64,000 nt of DNA from DATKPA01 sp051955985. Its GTDB lineage: Bacteria > Planctomycetota > Phycisphaerae > WQYP01. The notes beneath the pieces were generated by a model that saw only the letters and a list, made by a program, of their open reading frames with translations, had not been told where the DNA came from and made no database searches. The stretch is from contig JBQCGD010000167.1 of NCBI GenBank assembly GCA_051955985.1, positions 54,749 through 118,748 of the forward strand. The letters run 5' to 3'. This document shows, in pieces, positions 18,301 to 26,808 of the stretch (its first letter is position 1; every line of letters begins with the position of its first letter). The position numbers and the translations under genes are program-made.

Positions 18301-19863
18301 CGTGTTGGTCGTCTGCTGATAATTGGTGAGCGCCCAGGGGGTGGTGAGAGAATGGGGATAGGAGGTGGTGACGACGGCGGCCCGGTCGTCGGTGTACGCG
18401 GAGTTGCCCGAGCTGTTGTAGGCGCGGACGCGGTATTTGTAGGCGGTGCCGGGGGAGACGGAGTTGTCGGTGAAAGTGGTGACGTTTGCACCGAGGGTAG
18501 CGACAGTGGCCCAGTCGTTGACGTAACCGCCGGAGGATCGCTGCACCTGGAAACCCGCTTCGGCGCTGGAGGTGTCGGTCCAGCCAAGGGTGACGGACGT
18601 TGCGGTGGCGTTGATGGTGGGGGCGGACGGGGCGGTTGGGGGTGGCACGTAGACGGTTTGGACGTTGAGGGCGATCGTGTCGGTGTCGGACTGAGCCCCC
18701 CCACTGCCGATGAAGCCCTGATCGTTGCTGGTGATGGTGAGCAGATCTGCGCCGGTGAAATCGGCGGCGGGCGTGTATTGGAGTCCGGCGAGGGCGGCCT
18801 GGAGATCGTAGAGAGTTCCAGTGAAGGTCATGGCGGCATCGGCGGTTCCGTCGCCGACGCTGAACGTGAGGTTGGCGGTCTGGCCGAGGGTGAGCGTGCC
18901 GTTGCTGACGGACAGGGAGACTTGCAGGGGATTTGCGCCGGCATCGGGGTCATTCAGGCTGATCAGGTTGCTGTTGGCGGTGGAGAAGACGAGGCTGCCG
19001 TTCTTTCCGACCACCTGGGCGGCGGGAACCGTGTTGACGGGCGCCTGGTCAGGGCCGAAGGAGTAGGCGCTGAGGTTGTGCGACTGCCATGCCGCGGTGC
19101 GATAGACGACGTAGACATCGTGAATGCCCGTGGCGGCGGCAAGGGCAATGGTCGTGTTCTTGTAGGTGTTGTAATCGGTGGTAGCGGGGATTGAGAGGGT
19201 TCCGAGCAAGGTGCCGCCGGGGCTGTCCAAATGGACTTCGAGGGAATCGCCCGTGGACGAGCCGGAGGCAACCGCGCTGAAGCTGGTGATCGCGCTGTTG
19301 GAGAAGTTGAAGGTGGTGAATTTGTACCAGGTCTGGTCCTGCCAGACGGCGAGGCCGGCCTGAAAGTCGTAGAAGCCGCCGTTGGAATCCTGGTAGGTAG
19401 AGACGGGGACGACGTGCTGGGCGTCGTGGGAGGTGAGGGTGGTGGCGAAGGCAGGATTTCCGCCGGACCAGTCGGAGTTGAGGTCGGTGCCGAGCGCGCG
19501 GATGCGGTATTGGAAGGTGGCGCCGGGGGTCAATCCGGTTTCGGTAAAACTGGTGATGTTGGCGCCGACGGTGGCGATGGTTGACCATGGGCCCCAGTTG
19601 AGCGCGGCGGCCTGAATTTCATAACCGGTTTCGTCGGTCGCGTTGTCGTTCCAGGTGATTTGGATGGAGGAGGAGGAAGCGCCGGTGGCGTGCACACCGT
19701 CTGGGAGGGCCGGGGCGGTGCCGGAGAGGAGTTCCTGGCGCTCGAGGGGTTCGAGGTGGAAGTGGGTGGGGACGCCAGCGAGGCCTGAGCAAGCCTTTCT
19801 GGAAAGCGCACGGTGGGGACGTGGTCCTGTCAGATGATGTCCGGTCCGCAGCCAAACCCGCAT
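15388..19863 (-). CDS. Giant FN3/CBM6/cadherin-like surface protein with C-terminal membrane anchor
   Basis: The 1491-residue protein has LEPLERQELLS at 37-47 (planctomycete exported-protein motif). Three copies of a roughly 360-residue unit follow: an FN3 domain (51-142 in the first), a CBM6-like jelly roll (about 150-270, with GDSLEVHLDSP and TGIHDVYVVYR) and a cadherin-like domain (about 272-401, with NTVPAAQVVGKNGSLVFS). A PKD-like domain (about 1120-1215) and a long Ser/Pro/Ala-rich linker come next. The end is unusual: a charged helix, a membrane segment (about 1415-1445) with RGGSLLLSMLTSAPMWRYID, and a basic cytoplasmic tail. It should be held in the inner membrane and reach outward to bind glycans. 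The GGDEF/HD-GYP gene follows 18 bp later. Confidence 0.85.
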   Translation of the reverse strand: MRVWLRTGHHLTGPRPHRALSRKACSGLAGVPTHFHLEPLERQELLSGTAPALPDGVHATGASSSSIQITWNDNATDETGYEIQAAALNWGPWSTIATVGANITSFTETGLTPGATFQYRIRALGTDLNSDWSGGNPAFATTLTSHDAQHVVPVSTYQDSNGGFYDFQAGLAVWQDQTWYKFTTFNFSNSAITSFSAVASGSSTGDSLEVHLDSPGGTLLGTLSIPATTDYNTYKNTTIALAAATGIHDVYVVYRTAAWQSHNLSAYSFGPDQAPVNTVPAAQVVGKNGSLVFSTANSNLISLNDPDAGANPLQVSLSVSNGTLTLGQTANLTFSVGDGTADAAMTFTGTLYDLQAALAGLQYTPAADFTGADLLTITSNDQGFIGSGGAQSDTDTIALNVQTVYVPPPTAPSAPTINATATSVTLGWTDTSSAEAGFQVQRSSGGYVNDWATVATLGANVTTFTDNSVSPGTAYKYRVRAYNSSGNSAYTDDRAAVVTTSYPHSLTTPWALTNYQQTTNTGQNWGSGMVVTVGGAWFRYSTFDFSSATATALTITSEGPMAGNILEVHLDSPSGTLIGSVSLNQGGDYSTVVSSTGTILPTTGIHDVYLVYRDAVGWGNILCGASFGVNQPPVNTVPSRQVLLKNTPLVFSSANGNRISFTDSDNLATQAAVTLTATHGTISLAQPTGLTFVTGTGTSDSIVTFKGTPDALNTAMNGLTFTPDTDYLGAATVTITTNDLGFVGSGGSRSATNSVPVQVLAEFDALGTPSDAQAQALSTSSIGLTWTNNATNADTFEIQRALWGTTEWQSVATVNAATTSYTDAGLASGATYQYRIRAANDSGWSSWNNGTTFATTRVPHSALGSYGTDQFQAASGPITGFLGGTGSFADGEWIMFNDFDFSAPVSAFTIKLATPQNPGHLQIRLDAPNGPQIGDLSISSTGSYTAFQSETARILATSGIHDLYLIFDIGNSSPSFLGFTFASNQPPVNSVPVAQRIPEDRTLTFSPEDGNPVTVSDPDAGNDPVQVTLKVTHGTLTLSTLDGLTFAQGTGAGDRTMTFSGAIWQINQALDGLTYTPDLHFVGDDSLIVTTDDLGNNGAGGPQQSSTNVAISVAAAVTPPTLATKASAGVPSDNTAPLNVLGADQDGEQVLTYTWTVLRGPAGAHVLFSQNASNSAKQTLVTVDQPGIYTFQVVISDGQSIVTSAVTAKFAYNVIVSSPPSGPPSSGPAQPTSGPGNESPSAPPSPPQSSPSNGKGEGSAGVDHTAGARAGSAPVTAHVAAAASAAPGGDSAAPRSSGPESSSSPISRGASTPTVAAPNSSGASAGNGSTAEFSDAAAARSAAGAITPADLARVPEPQTGAAAAKRLTDLVTEAENITVAPEDVPEALAADIAKDKKQIEDKQRDVQHVVGTIVGVSATATSACIIWIARGGSLLLSMLTSAPMWRYIDPLPVLNSQTTPKARKRWWQRRWHASNTPQMDATDQKVEQLVD

Positions 19864-20266
19864 ACGAATTCCATGAGCGATATTGATGCACTCAGCATCG
19901 GGCGGGCAAAGTTGCTTCTGAAATGGGAAGGGCGTCGCGCGCGGTAGCCGCCCTCTAAAGGTGATGTATTTTTGCTAGTGCTTTTGTCAAACGCGGAAAA
20001 ACGGCGTGTGGAGCGGCATGGATGGGAAAACAGTAAATCGGATTGCGCCGATCAGCATACCTCCATAAACCGGCAAACCCGAGTGTTCTTGGGAGTGGTT
20101 CAACCAGACGCGAAAAGAACAGACCTGTGGAATTTGCAGCAAAGGAAGAGTTTATCAATCCGTTGAATCGCAAAGCCGGAGCAGTGGTGGAGCACTGCGC
20201 GCATCGTATTTGGGCCATTCCTGGCCCGTGTCAGTTCCACCCAAATCCGAGCACGACCCCTGCATG
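19864..20266. other. Intergenic, no gene recognised
   Basis: This stretch lies between the start of the giant surface protein and the end of the six-hairpin-like protein, both on the minus strand. Open frames of 60-90 codons occur on both strands but show no recognisable domain or ribosome binding site. It should hold the promoter of the surface-protein/c-di-GMP operon. No clear -35/-10 pair or terminator hairpin was identified. Confidence 0.5.
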
Positions 20267-21529
20267 CTAATTTGTTTGATTGGCCGTTTGGTCCTTTGGG
20301 CGGAGACTGCCATTGTTTGCCTGGATGGTCCGAGCCCACATGATCAATGCGGCGGTGAGGGGGCGGGATTTGGATTGATCGAAGTCGGCGTCTTTGATCA
20401 GGGGGTAGAGGGTGGGGGAGAAGGCGCTGAGGTACATCCAGGTGGCGCCGATGGAGTTTTTCGCGGTTGTTTTGCTTTTGCCGTCTACGCGTGTGGCGAA
20501 CATGCCTTTGCCCTGGTACATGATGTACTGGACGGTGTTGGCGAAGGGGAGGAGTTGGTCGGCGGTGATGCCGTAGCGGCCGCTCGCGTAGGCGCGGTAG
20601 ATGAGCATGTCGTAGCCGCCGTGGCCGGCGTCTTCGATGTGTTTCATGGGATTTTCGACGGCGTAGGTCCACTTGCGGCACTCGTGGCCGTCGACGGTGA
20701 CGGGGACGGCGCTCTGGAGGAACCAGTCGCAGGAGGCTTTGACGATGGCGTCGCATTGTTTGACGCGGTTGGGGGCGTCGCCGAGGAGTTCGTGGCAGAT
20801 GGCCACGCGCATCATGCCGTTGTTGAGCATCATCTGCTGGTTCCAAGGGATAGGGCGGTCGTGGTCGCCGGAGGTCCAGCCGGAGGCTTGGACGAAGGCG
20901 TCGGAGCGTGGGAAGTAGTAGCGGTTGGTGCCGGTCTGGACGAAGTAGGGGATGATGAAATTGTCGGTGGTGCGGTCGGCTTCGCGGACGTAGGTTTTGG
21001 CGCGATCCAGATAGGTTTTGCCGAAGGAGTAGGGGTCGTCGCCTTCGGGGGATTGAGACCAGAGGGATTTGTCCTGGAGGATTAACTGGGCCGCGTAGAG
21101 CATGTGGCCAAGGACATCGCCGTTTTCGGTGCCGGAGTACTTGGCGTCATTTGCGTTTTCGGCTTTGTTGGGCCAAACGAGGTCGCGTTTGCCGGTCCAG
21201 AGGATGCGGCCGGTGTCGGGGTTGTTGCGGGCGGCGAGGATTTTGTCGGAGACGGTGACGAGCTGGTCGAGGATTTCGCGGTCGTGGGTGATCTCGTAGA
21301 CGGTGCCGAGGGCTTCGGCGAGGCCGCCGCCGCTGCCGTAGACGAGGCCGTTGTGATGGTTGGAAGTGGGAACAGGGACGGTTTTGGTGAAGGCTTTGAA
21401 GGAGGCGATCTCGGCGCGGGTGACGGGGCCGTCGGTTCGTTCGAGGGTGATTTCGGCGGCGCGGGTGGCGGCGGCGAGGCTGGCGGCGAGAAGGAAGGGA
21501 AGGATGGTGCGGCGGGTGAATCGGGGCAT
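20267..21529 (-). CDS. Secreted protein, possible six-hairpin glycosidase-like
   Basis: The ATG at 21529 has AGGAG ten bases upstream and gives 420 residues with a signal peptide: MPRFTRR, then the hydrophobic ILPFLLAASLAAA and cleavage near TRAAE. An in-frame extension to 21670 lacks these signs. The mature part has helical segments such as GGLAEALGTVYEITHDREIL, a GHMLYAAQLIL segment, PWNQQMMLNNGMMRVAICHE and DAGHGGYDMLIYRAYASG. This spacing of paired helices resembles the (alpha/alpha)6 six-hairpin barrel of many glycoside hydrolases and polysaccharide lyases. I cannot name a family or catalytic residues, so the enzyme role is tentative. It diverges from the histidine kinase gene across 209 bp, which may mean the kinase controls it. 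Confidence 0.5.
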   Translation of the reverse strand: MPRFTRRTILPFLLAASLAAATRAAEITLERTDGPVTRAEIASFKAFTKTVPVPTSNHHNGLVYGSGGGLAEALGTVYEITHDREILDQLVTVSDKILAARNNPDTGRILWTGKRDLVWPNKAENANDAKYSGTENGDVLGHMLYAAQLILQDKSLWSQSPEGDDPYSFGKTYLDRAKTYVREADRTTDNFIIPYFVQTGTNRYYFPRSDAFVQASGWTSGDHDRPIPWNQQMMLNNGMMRVAICHELLGDAPNRVKQCDAIVKASCDWFLQSAVPVTVDGHECRKWTYAVENPMKHIEDAGHGGYDMLIYRAYASGRYGITADQLLPFANTVQYIMYQGKGMFATRVDGKSKTTAKNSIGATWMYLSAFSPTLYPLIKDADFDQSKSRPLTAALIMWARTIQANNGSLRPKDQTANQTN

Positions 21530-21738
21530 GGGGCGGGAACTCCTGAGTTTGTGTGCAAACGGCCAAACGTGCGACGGGGCCATTTGATACAAATTGGGGG
21601 TGCGAAACGAGGGTTCTCCTCTGAAATGAGGATGCGGGTCCTCAGACGGAAACGGCGGAGGTTGGTACACTGGAGTGAAGTTCGCGGATTATTGGTCATG
21701 TCGGAAACGCCGTTGATTGGCTCAAATGCCGTGGGCAT

Positions 21739-24700
21739 ATGCAGGGCACGTTGTTGATCAGGTTTCGCCAGAAAGGTCTCCGGATCGGCCGGGGGGTTGC
21801 GTTTTTTGCGGCGATGGTTGCGGCGGGGATTGGGTGTGTGCATGTGCGGGCGGCGGCGGGAGCGTCGAACAACTGGTACGTGCGGGCGTGGCAGACGGGG
21901 GAAGGGGTGACGGGGAGCAACATTCCGGCGATTGTGCAGACCAGTGACGGGTATCTGTGGGTCGCGACGGATAACGGGCTGTTGCGATTCGATGGGGTGC
22001 ACTTTGGGGATATTTCGCTGGGAGCGTTGAAAGGGCCGACGCATCCGAAGATCAGCGTGATGGCGATGACACAGGCGGGCGGGGTGGTGATGGCGGTGAA
22101 TCGGGGCGGGGTGGTACGGATGAACTTGACGAAGCCGATGGAGGTGTACAACTCGCCGGAACTGACGGGGGCGGTGCCGGTGAGCGTGCTGGAAGACAAT
22201 GACGAATCGATCTGGGTGTCGTATCACGTGGGGCCGGTGTATCACATTCAGCAGGGGCGGGTAGAGGCGGTGGGGACGGAGGCGGGGCTGCCGACGCAGA
22301 AGCTGGATTGTCAGTTTGAGCAGGATGTGAAGAAGAACACGTGGTTCATGCAGGGGAGCTACCTCGGGCGGGTAGTGAAAGGGAAGTTCACGACGCTGGT
22401 GCGACTGAGCGCCCCGGGCGGGCGCGTTGCGGCGGCGAGCCAGGGGGGGCTTTGGGTTTGCTCGGGTGCGCGTTTGTTTTATTGCAGCGAGGAGGGGGTG
22501 CTGAGCGACCGGGGGAGTTTCACGGCGACGGGGGTGATTGAGCCCACCGCGGTTGCGGAGGACAGCACGGGCGCTGTATGGATCGGGACGGCGTACACGG
22601 GGCTGTTCTGTTACAACGGGAAGACGTTTGAGAACGTGGCGACGTCACACGAGCACGTGACGTGCCTGACGGAAGACCGGGACGGGAACATCTGGGTGGG
22701 GACGCGCGGGGGCGGGCTGGACCGGGTGCAGCCGCGGACGATTGTGCTGGAGGGTGCGGAGACGGGGCTGCCGTCGGATTCGATTCAGTCGATTTGTGAA
22801 GACGCGGAGGGGACGATGTGGGGCGTGGGGGAAGACGGGTCGCTGCGGAAGCGGGGCGGCGGGGGCTGGGAGTTGATGTCGACGACGGCGCGAAACTGGC
22901 CGGGCGGGAGCACCGCGGCCTGCGTGGCGGCAGATCCGAACGGGGGCATCTGGGTCGGAACGCGGAACTTCCGGCTGCTGCATTGTTACAGGGGGAAATA
23001 CAGGGTCTGGTCGAAAAGCGACGGGTTGAACCGTGTGTCGAACGCGCTGCTGGTGGCGAAGAACGGAGATCTGTGGATTGGCGAGCAGAACCCGGATGGG
23101 ATTCGCCGGATGCGGGACGGGACGTTTCAGGCGTTCGGGCTTCCGCCGCGATCGGAGCACGTTCGCGCGGTGACGGAAGATGCGCACGGAACAATCTGGG
23201 TGGGGACGGACGGCGGGGCGTTGCTGCGGGTGGATGGGGACAACCTGGTGGATGAGACGGCGCGGGTGAAGCCTTCCGTCGATGCGATTCGGTGTTTTTA
23301 CGCGGCTGCCGACGGGAGCCTGTGGATGGGGACGGGGCACGGCGGCCTGGCACGGCTGAAGGACGGCGGAATCGCGTTTGTTGACAGCGATCATGGGCTG
23401 TTCAACAACGTGGTGCTGCAGATGATTCCCGATGATCGGGGCTGGCTGTGGTGCGCGGGTCCACGAGGGATATTCCGGGTGCGGCTGGATCAATTGAACG
23501 AAGTGGCGGACGGGAAGTTGCAGCGGTTGCAATCGGTGCATTACGGGGAGGACCAGGGGCTTCCGAACCTGGCGGCGACGTTCGGGGCGTGCGCGAATGC
23601 GATCCGCACGCGGGACGGGCGGCTGTGGATGCTGATGGGGACGGCGCTGGCGATCATTTCGCCGGAGAAGATCCGGGAACAGATGCTTCCGCCGCCGGTG
23701 TACATCGAACGGGTGACGCTCAATGAGCGGTTGCTGGCTTCGTACCAGGGAGTTGTCCCGGTGAAAGAGGGGGAAGATCTGCTGACGACGACGAAGGAAT
23801 TCGAGTTGCCGGCGGATAATCGGAAGCTGCAGTTCAACTTTACGGCATTGAGTTTTGATGCACCGGCGAATGTGCGGATCCAGTACCAGTTGGAGAATTT
23901 CGAGGATGGGTGGCAGGACGACGGGGGCAAGCGAACGGTCAACTATCCGCACCTTGATCCGGGGGAGTACACGTTTCATGTTCGGGCGTGCAACAGCGAC
24001 GGTGTGTGGAACGAGGAGGGGGCGTCGTTCAGTTTTGCGGTGGTGCCGTTTTTCTGGCAGCGGCTGTGGTTCCGCATCGCGGGGACGGTGGTGTTCACGG
24101 GGATTGTGGTGCTCCTTGCGCGGTATGTCTCGTTCCGGCGATTGCGGACGCGGCTGCGGGTGCTGGAACAGCAGACCGCCCTGCAGAAGGAGCGGGCGCG
24201 GATTGCCCGAGACCTGCACGATGACCTGGGGGCGCGGCTGACGGAAATCGTGATGCTGAGCGACATGACCTTGCATGAGAACGGGGAGGGGGACCCCAAG
24301 AAGCGGGTCGGCCAGATATCGACGGCGGCGCGGCAGGTCATCCAGTCGCTCGATGAGACGGTGTGGGCGGTGAATCCGCGGAACGACAGCCTCTCGCACC
24401 TGGTGGACTACATCGGGCAGTTTGCGGTGGAGTTCCTTCGCAGTGCCAACATCCGGTGCCGGGTCGACCTGCTGGAAAATGCGCCGGATCATCCGGTGTC
24501 GGCGGAGGTTCGACACAACCTGCTGCTGGTGGTGAAGGAGGCCCTCAACAACATTGTGCGGCATTCGGGAGCGACGGAGGCGTGGCTGCGTGTGCAACTG
24601 ATGAAGGACCGGGCCTGCATGATGATTGAAGACAATGGGAAGGGGTTTGCCGTCCCTTCTGCAGGGAATGGCCGCGCGGAAGCGGACGGTCTCTTGAACA

Positions 24701-24825
24701 TGCGGCACCGGATGGAAGAGATCGGGGGGCGGTTGGAGATCAGCAGCAATCCCGGGAGCGGGACGCGGATTTCGTTTACATTTCCCTGGTCGGCGCTGCC
24801 AACACACTGGCGAGGAACGAATTGA
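21739..24825 (+). CDS. Beta-propeller sensor histidine kinase (Reg_prop, Y_Y_Y, HisKA_3)
   Basis: The 1028-residue protein starts with a signal or anchor helix and then about 600 residues of two-component propeller repeats, seen as DGYLWVATDNGLLRFDG, GNIWVGTRGGGLDRV, GTIWVGTDGGALLRV and GSLWMGTGHGGLARL. A Y_Y_Y domain follows (about 690-765, DPGEYTFHVRACNSDGVW). After a membrane helix (about 775-795) comes a HisKA_3 domain with the phosphate-accepting His in ARIARDLHDDLGARL (about residue 824). An HATPase domain has VVKEALNNIVRHSGA and DNGKGF. The architecture matches sensors that detect carbohydrates or other ligands in the periplasm. The response regulator gene begins directly after the stop codon, so the two form a pair. 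Confidence 0.9.
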   Translation: MQGTLLIRFRQKGLRIGRGVAFFAAMVAAGIGCVHVRAAAGASNNWYVRAWQTGEGVTGSNIPAIVQTSDGYLWVATDNGLLRFDGVHFGDISLGALKGPTHPKISVMAMTQAGGVVMAVNRGGVVRMNLTKPMEVYNSPELTGAVPVSVLEDNDESIWVSYHVGPVYHIQQGRVEAVGTEAGLPTQKLDCQFEQDVKKNTWFMQGSYLGRVVKGKFTTLVRLSAPGGRVAAASQGGLWVCSGARLFYCSEEGVLSDRGSFTATGVIEPTAVAEDSTGAVWIGTAYTGLFCYNGKTFENVATSHEHVTCLTEDRDGNIWVGTRGGGLDRVQPRTIVLEGAETGLPSDSIQSICEDAEGTMWGVGEDGSLRKRGGGGWELMSTTARNWPGGSTAACVAADPNGGIWVGTRNFRLLHCYRGKYRVWSKSDGLNRVSNALLVAKNGDLWIGEQNPDGIRRMRDGTFQAFGLPPRSEHVRAVTEDAHGTIWVGTDGGALLRVDGDNLVDETARVKPSVDAIRCFYAAADGSLWMGTGHGGLARLKDGGIAFVDSDHGLFNNVVLQMIPDDRGWLWCAGPRGIFRVRLDQLNEVADGKLQRLQSVHYGEDQGLPNLAATFGACANAIRTRDGRLWMLMGTALAIISPEKIREQMLPPPVYIERVTLNERLLASYQGVVPVKEGEDLLTTTKEFELPADNRKLQFNFTALSFDAPANVRIQYQLENFEDGWQDDGGKRTVNYPHLDPGEYTFHVRACNSDGVWNEEGASFSFAVVPFFWQRLWFRIAGTVVFTGIVVLLARYVSFRRLRTRLRVLEQQTALQKERARIARDLHDDLGARLTEIVMLSDMTLHENGEGDPKKRVGQISTAARQVIQSLDETVWAVNPRNDSLSHLVDYIGQFAVEFLRSANIRCRVDLLENAPDHPVSAEVRHNLLLVVKEALNNIVRHSGATEAWLRVQLMKDRACMMIEDNGKGFAVPSAGNGRAEADGLLNMRHRMEEIGGRLEISSNPGSGTRISFTFPWSALPTHWRGTN

Positions 24826-25455
24826 ATGCCCATCAGAATCTCCATCGTGGAGGATGTCCGGCGGACACGCGACAACCTCGTGGCGATGTTAAGCAAGCAC
24901 GAGAACATGCAGGTGCTGGGCGCCTATGCCACCGGAGAGGCCGCGGTGGAGGGGATTCCGCGAGAGGCGCCGGACGTGGCGCTGATCGACATCAATCTGC
25001 CGGGGATGAGCGGGATCGACTGCGTGGCGCAGCTCAAGGCGCTGCTGCCGAAGCTCGAAGTCCTGATGGTGACGACGTACGAGGAGCGGGATCTGATTTT
25101 CAACTCGCTGCGCGCGGGAGCCACGGGTTATGTGCTCAAGAGCACGGGGATGGAGGAACTGGTGCAGGCGATCGAGCAGGTTCACGCGGGGGGTGCGCCG
25201 ATGTCGATGCAGATTGCGCGCAAGGTGGTGGCCCACTTTGGGGCGGCGCCGACGAGTGATTCGGATATGGAGAAGCTGACGAAGCGGGAATATGAAGTGC
25301 TGACGCTTCTGGCGAGGGGAGACCTGGACAAGGAAATCGCGGACGAGTTGCACATCAACGTGAGCACGGTGCGCACGCACCTGAAACATATCTACGAGAA
25401 GCTGCACGTGCAGTCGCGTACGCAGGCGGCGGTGCGTTACGTGAAGCGGGATTGA
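24826..25455 (+). CDS. Response regulator, NarL/FixJ family
   Basis: The 209-residue protein has a receiver domain with the acidic pair E9/D10, the phosphoacceptor D55 in VALIDINLPG and the conserved lysine in GYVLKST. The C-terminal LuxR-type helix-turn-helix (about 145-205) contains KLTKREYEVLTLLARGD, KEIADELHINVSTVRTHLKH and YEKLHVQSRTQAAV. Its ATG follows the kinase stop codon with no gap. It is the cognate partner of the beta-propeller kinase and should bind DNA as a dimer when phosphorylated. The divergent secreted-protein gene upstream is a plausible target. A terminator hairpin follows. Confidence 0.93.
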   Translation: MPIRISIVEDVRRTRDNLVAMLSKHENMQVLGAYATGEAAVEGIPREAPDVALIDINLPGMSGIDCVAQLKALLPKLEVLMVTTYEERDLIFNSLRAGATGYVLKSTGMEELVQAIEQVHAGGAPMSMQIARKVVAHFGAAPTSDSDMEKLTKREYEVLTLLARGDLDKEIADELHINVSTVRTHLKHIYEKLHVQSRTQAAVRYVKRD

Positions 25456-25459
25456 GGTT

Positions 25460-25505
25460 CCAAGCAGCGGCCCCTCTGCCACACTCGCTTGGGTTTTATG
25501 TTTAT
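25460..25505 (+). terminator. Probable terminator after the two-component pair
   Basis: CCAAGC (25460-25465) pairs with GCTTGG (25487-25492) and is followed by GTTTTATGTTTATTTATT, a T-rich tract on the plus strand. The outer stem is short with a large loop, so folding is uncertain. It lies right after the response regulator stop and just before the convergent pseudopilin gene ends. Confidence 0.45.
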
Positions 25506-26371
25506 TTATTGAGCTCCTTTGTGGGGTCGGTGGGCTTGTAGTTCGGCTGCGCGTTGGTGGACCATTGCTGCAGCCAGAGCTCCTTGAGCCTGACGTTATC
25601 GGCGTGGCCGTCGAGATAACTGAGGTTGACGGTGTGGTTGCCGTGGCGGTCGATGCAGAAGCGTTCGATGCTGGGGCCGGGCGCGCTGGAGCCGAAGCCG
25701 GGAGCGCCGTTGACGAGGTCGAGCGGCGCCGGGTCGACGTTGCGCGGCCAGGAGTCGATGAAGATGCCATCGCCCCAGACGGGGATGCGTGTTTCATTCA
25801 TGGCAGTGGGGAGAGTGATCAGGTTGACGGCGCCGCCATCGTAGTTGTTGACTTTGTCCTTGGGGGAGGTGGAGCGGAAGAGGAAGCCGTTAAAGGTGTA
25901 GGAGCCGACGAACACGGTTTTGGCGGGGGTGGTGGGGAAGTCGGTGTCGTACATCCAGCCGAGGCCGATGGAGCCGCCCCAGGCGTTGGTGGCGGTGCCG
26001 TCCTTTTCAGTGGAGGGTCCGACCCACGGCTGCATGGCATCGGGGCAGAGGCCGGCGGATTCCATCGGGTTGCCCTTGGGACCGGTGCCGACCGTGCGGT
26101 ATTTCATGTAAGGCTTGAGGGGCATGAGCCAGTGCGCGATGCCGGCGGTTTCGGCAAAGACCATTCCGCGTCCGTCTTCGGTCTGCAGGTATTCCCGGAA
26201 GCTGATGATGAGGCTGCGTTCATTGGTCAGGCAGACGACGATGCGGGAACGTTCGCGCGCGCGAGAGAGGGAGGGGAGCAGGATCGCAATCAGCAGCGCG
26301 ATGATGGCGACAACGACGAGCAACTCGATGAGGGTGAAACCGCGAGGGGTTTGGTTCCTGAGAGCCGACAT
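25502..26371 (-). CDS. Prepilin-type N-terminal cleavage/methylation protein (pseudopilin-like)
   Basis: The 289-residue protein begins with eleven residues and then GFTLIELLVVVAIIALLIAI, the class III signal of type IV pilins and type II secretion pseudopilins. The prepilin peptidase cleaves after the Gly, leaving the Phe that becomes methylated. The mature domain ends in HTVNLSYLDGHADNV, the H...DG motif seen in the many planctomycete pseudopilins. GGAGG lies nine bases before the ATG at 26371. Planctomycetes often carry dozens of such single genes next to surface-protein genes. This one diverges from the giant beta-strand repeat protein and is paralogous in form to the protein at 62779-63732. 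Its partner machinery is not in the window. Confidence 0.9.
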   Translation of the reverse strand: MSALRNQTPRGFTLIELLVVVAIIALLIAILLPSLSRARERSRIVVCLTNERSLIISFREYLQTEDGRGMVFAETAGIAHWLMPLKPYMKYRTVGTGPKGNPMESAGLCPDAMQPWVGPSTEKDGTATNAWGGSIGLGWMYDTDFPTTPAKTVFVGSYTFNGFLFRSTSPKDKVNNYDGGAVNLITLPTAMNETRIPVWGDGIFIDSWPRNVDPAPLDLVNGAPGFGSSAPGPSIERFCIDRHGNHTVNLSYLDGHADNVRLKELWLQQWSTNAQPNYKPTDPTKELNK

Positions 26372-26808
26372 TCCGTTTCCTCCAATTCAGGGTTCGCGGA
26401 ACGGCCTGTGTACCGAGGGCTTCCGCGACAAGACTGGCATTCGAGGGAATTGATCGCCGTCCTGCTCGCACGTGATGAATGGGTGCGAACGAATACGGCG
26501 GGCGATGTGATGGTTCTCGATTTCCTCGTATGCCCGAGAGATGCAAAAGACAATGGGGCTGTTGGATGCATCTTAGAACGAGGGATGGGAGAGGGGTATC
26601 CCCATTTGTGTGGATATTCCCCGCATAATTTTGACATCGCTTAAACCCAAGCCACACTCTGAAGAAGATCCCTTCGACATGGGTTTCGGTGCGCACAGCA
26701 ACATGTCACCAATCGCGCGACCGGAAATCTGCAGTCAATTGCCGGCGACGCCTTTCGGGCGCAAGAGAATCACCAAACGTTCATGGTCTTAAGCGGAGAC
26801 GAGCAGTG
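26372..26808. other. Divergent intergenic region, promoters expected
   Basis: This 437-bp stretch separates the pseudopilin gene (minus) from the beta-strand repeat gene (plus), and no gene was recognised in it. TTGACA occurs at 26631-26636 on the plus strand, 173 bp before the ATG at 26809. The sequence 17 bases further on, ACACTC, is a poor -10 box, so only a -35 element can be suggested. The stretch upstream of the pseudopilin shows no clear promoter. Confidence 0.45.

Noticed and set aside
19955..20218. Minus-strand frame of 87 codons before the giant surface gene
   Set aside because: No ribosome binding site, domain or typical codon use; likely noncoding upstream region.
26618..26646. 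Sequence resembling a dif site (CGCATAA ... TTAAA)
   Set aside because: One arm matches the known consensus, but the spacer is one base too long and the other arm matches poorly. It could be chance; not used as evidence for the terminus.
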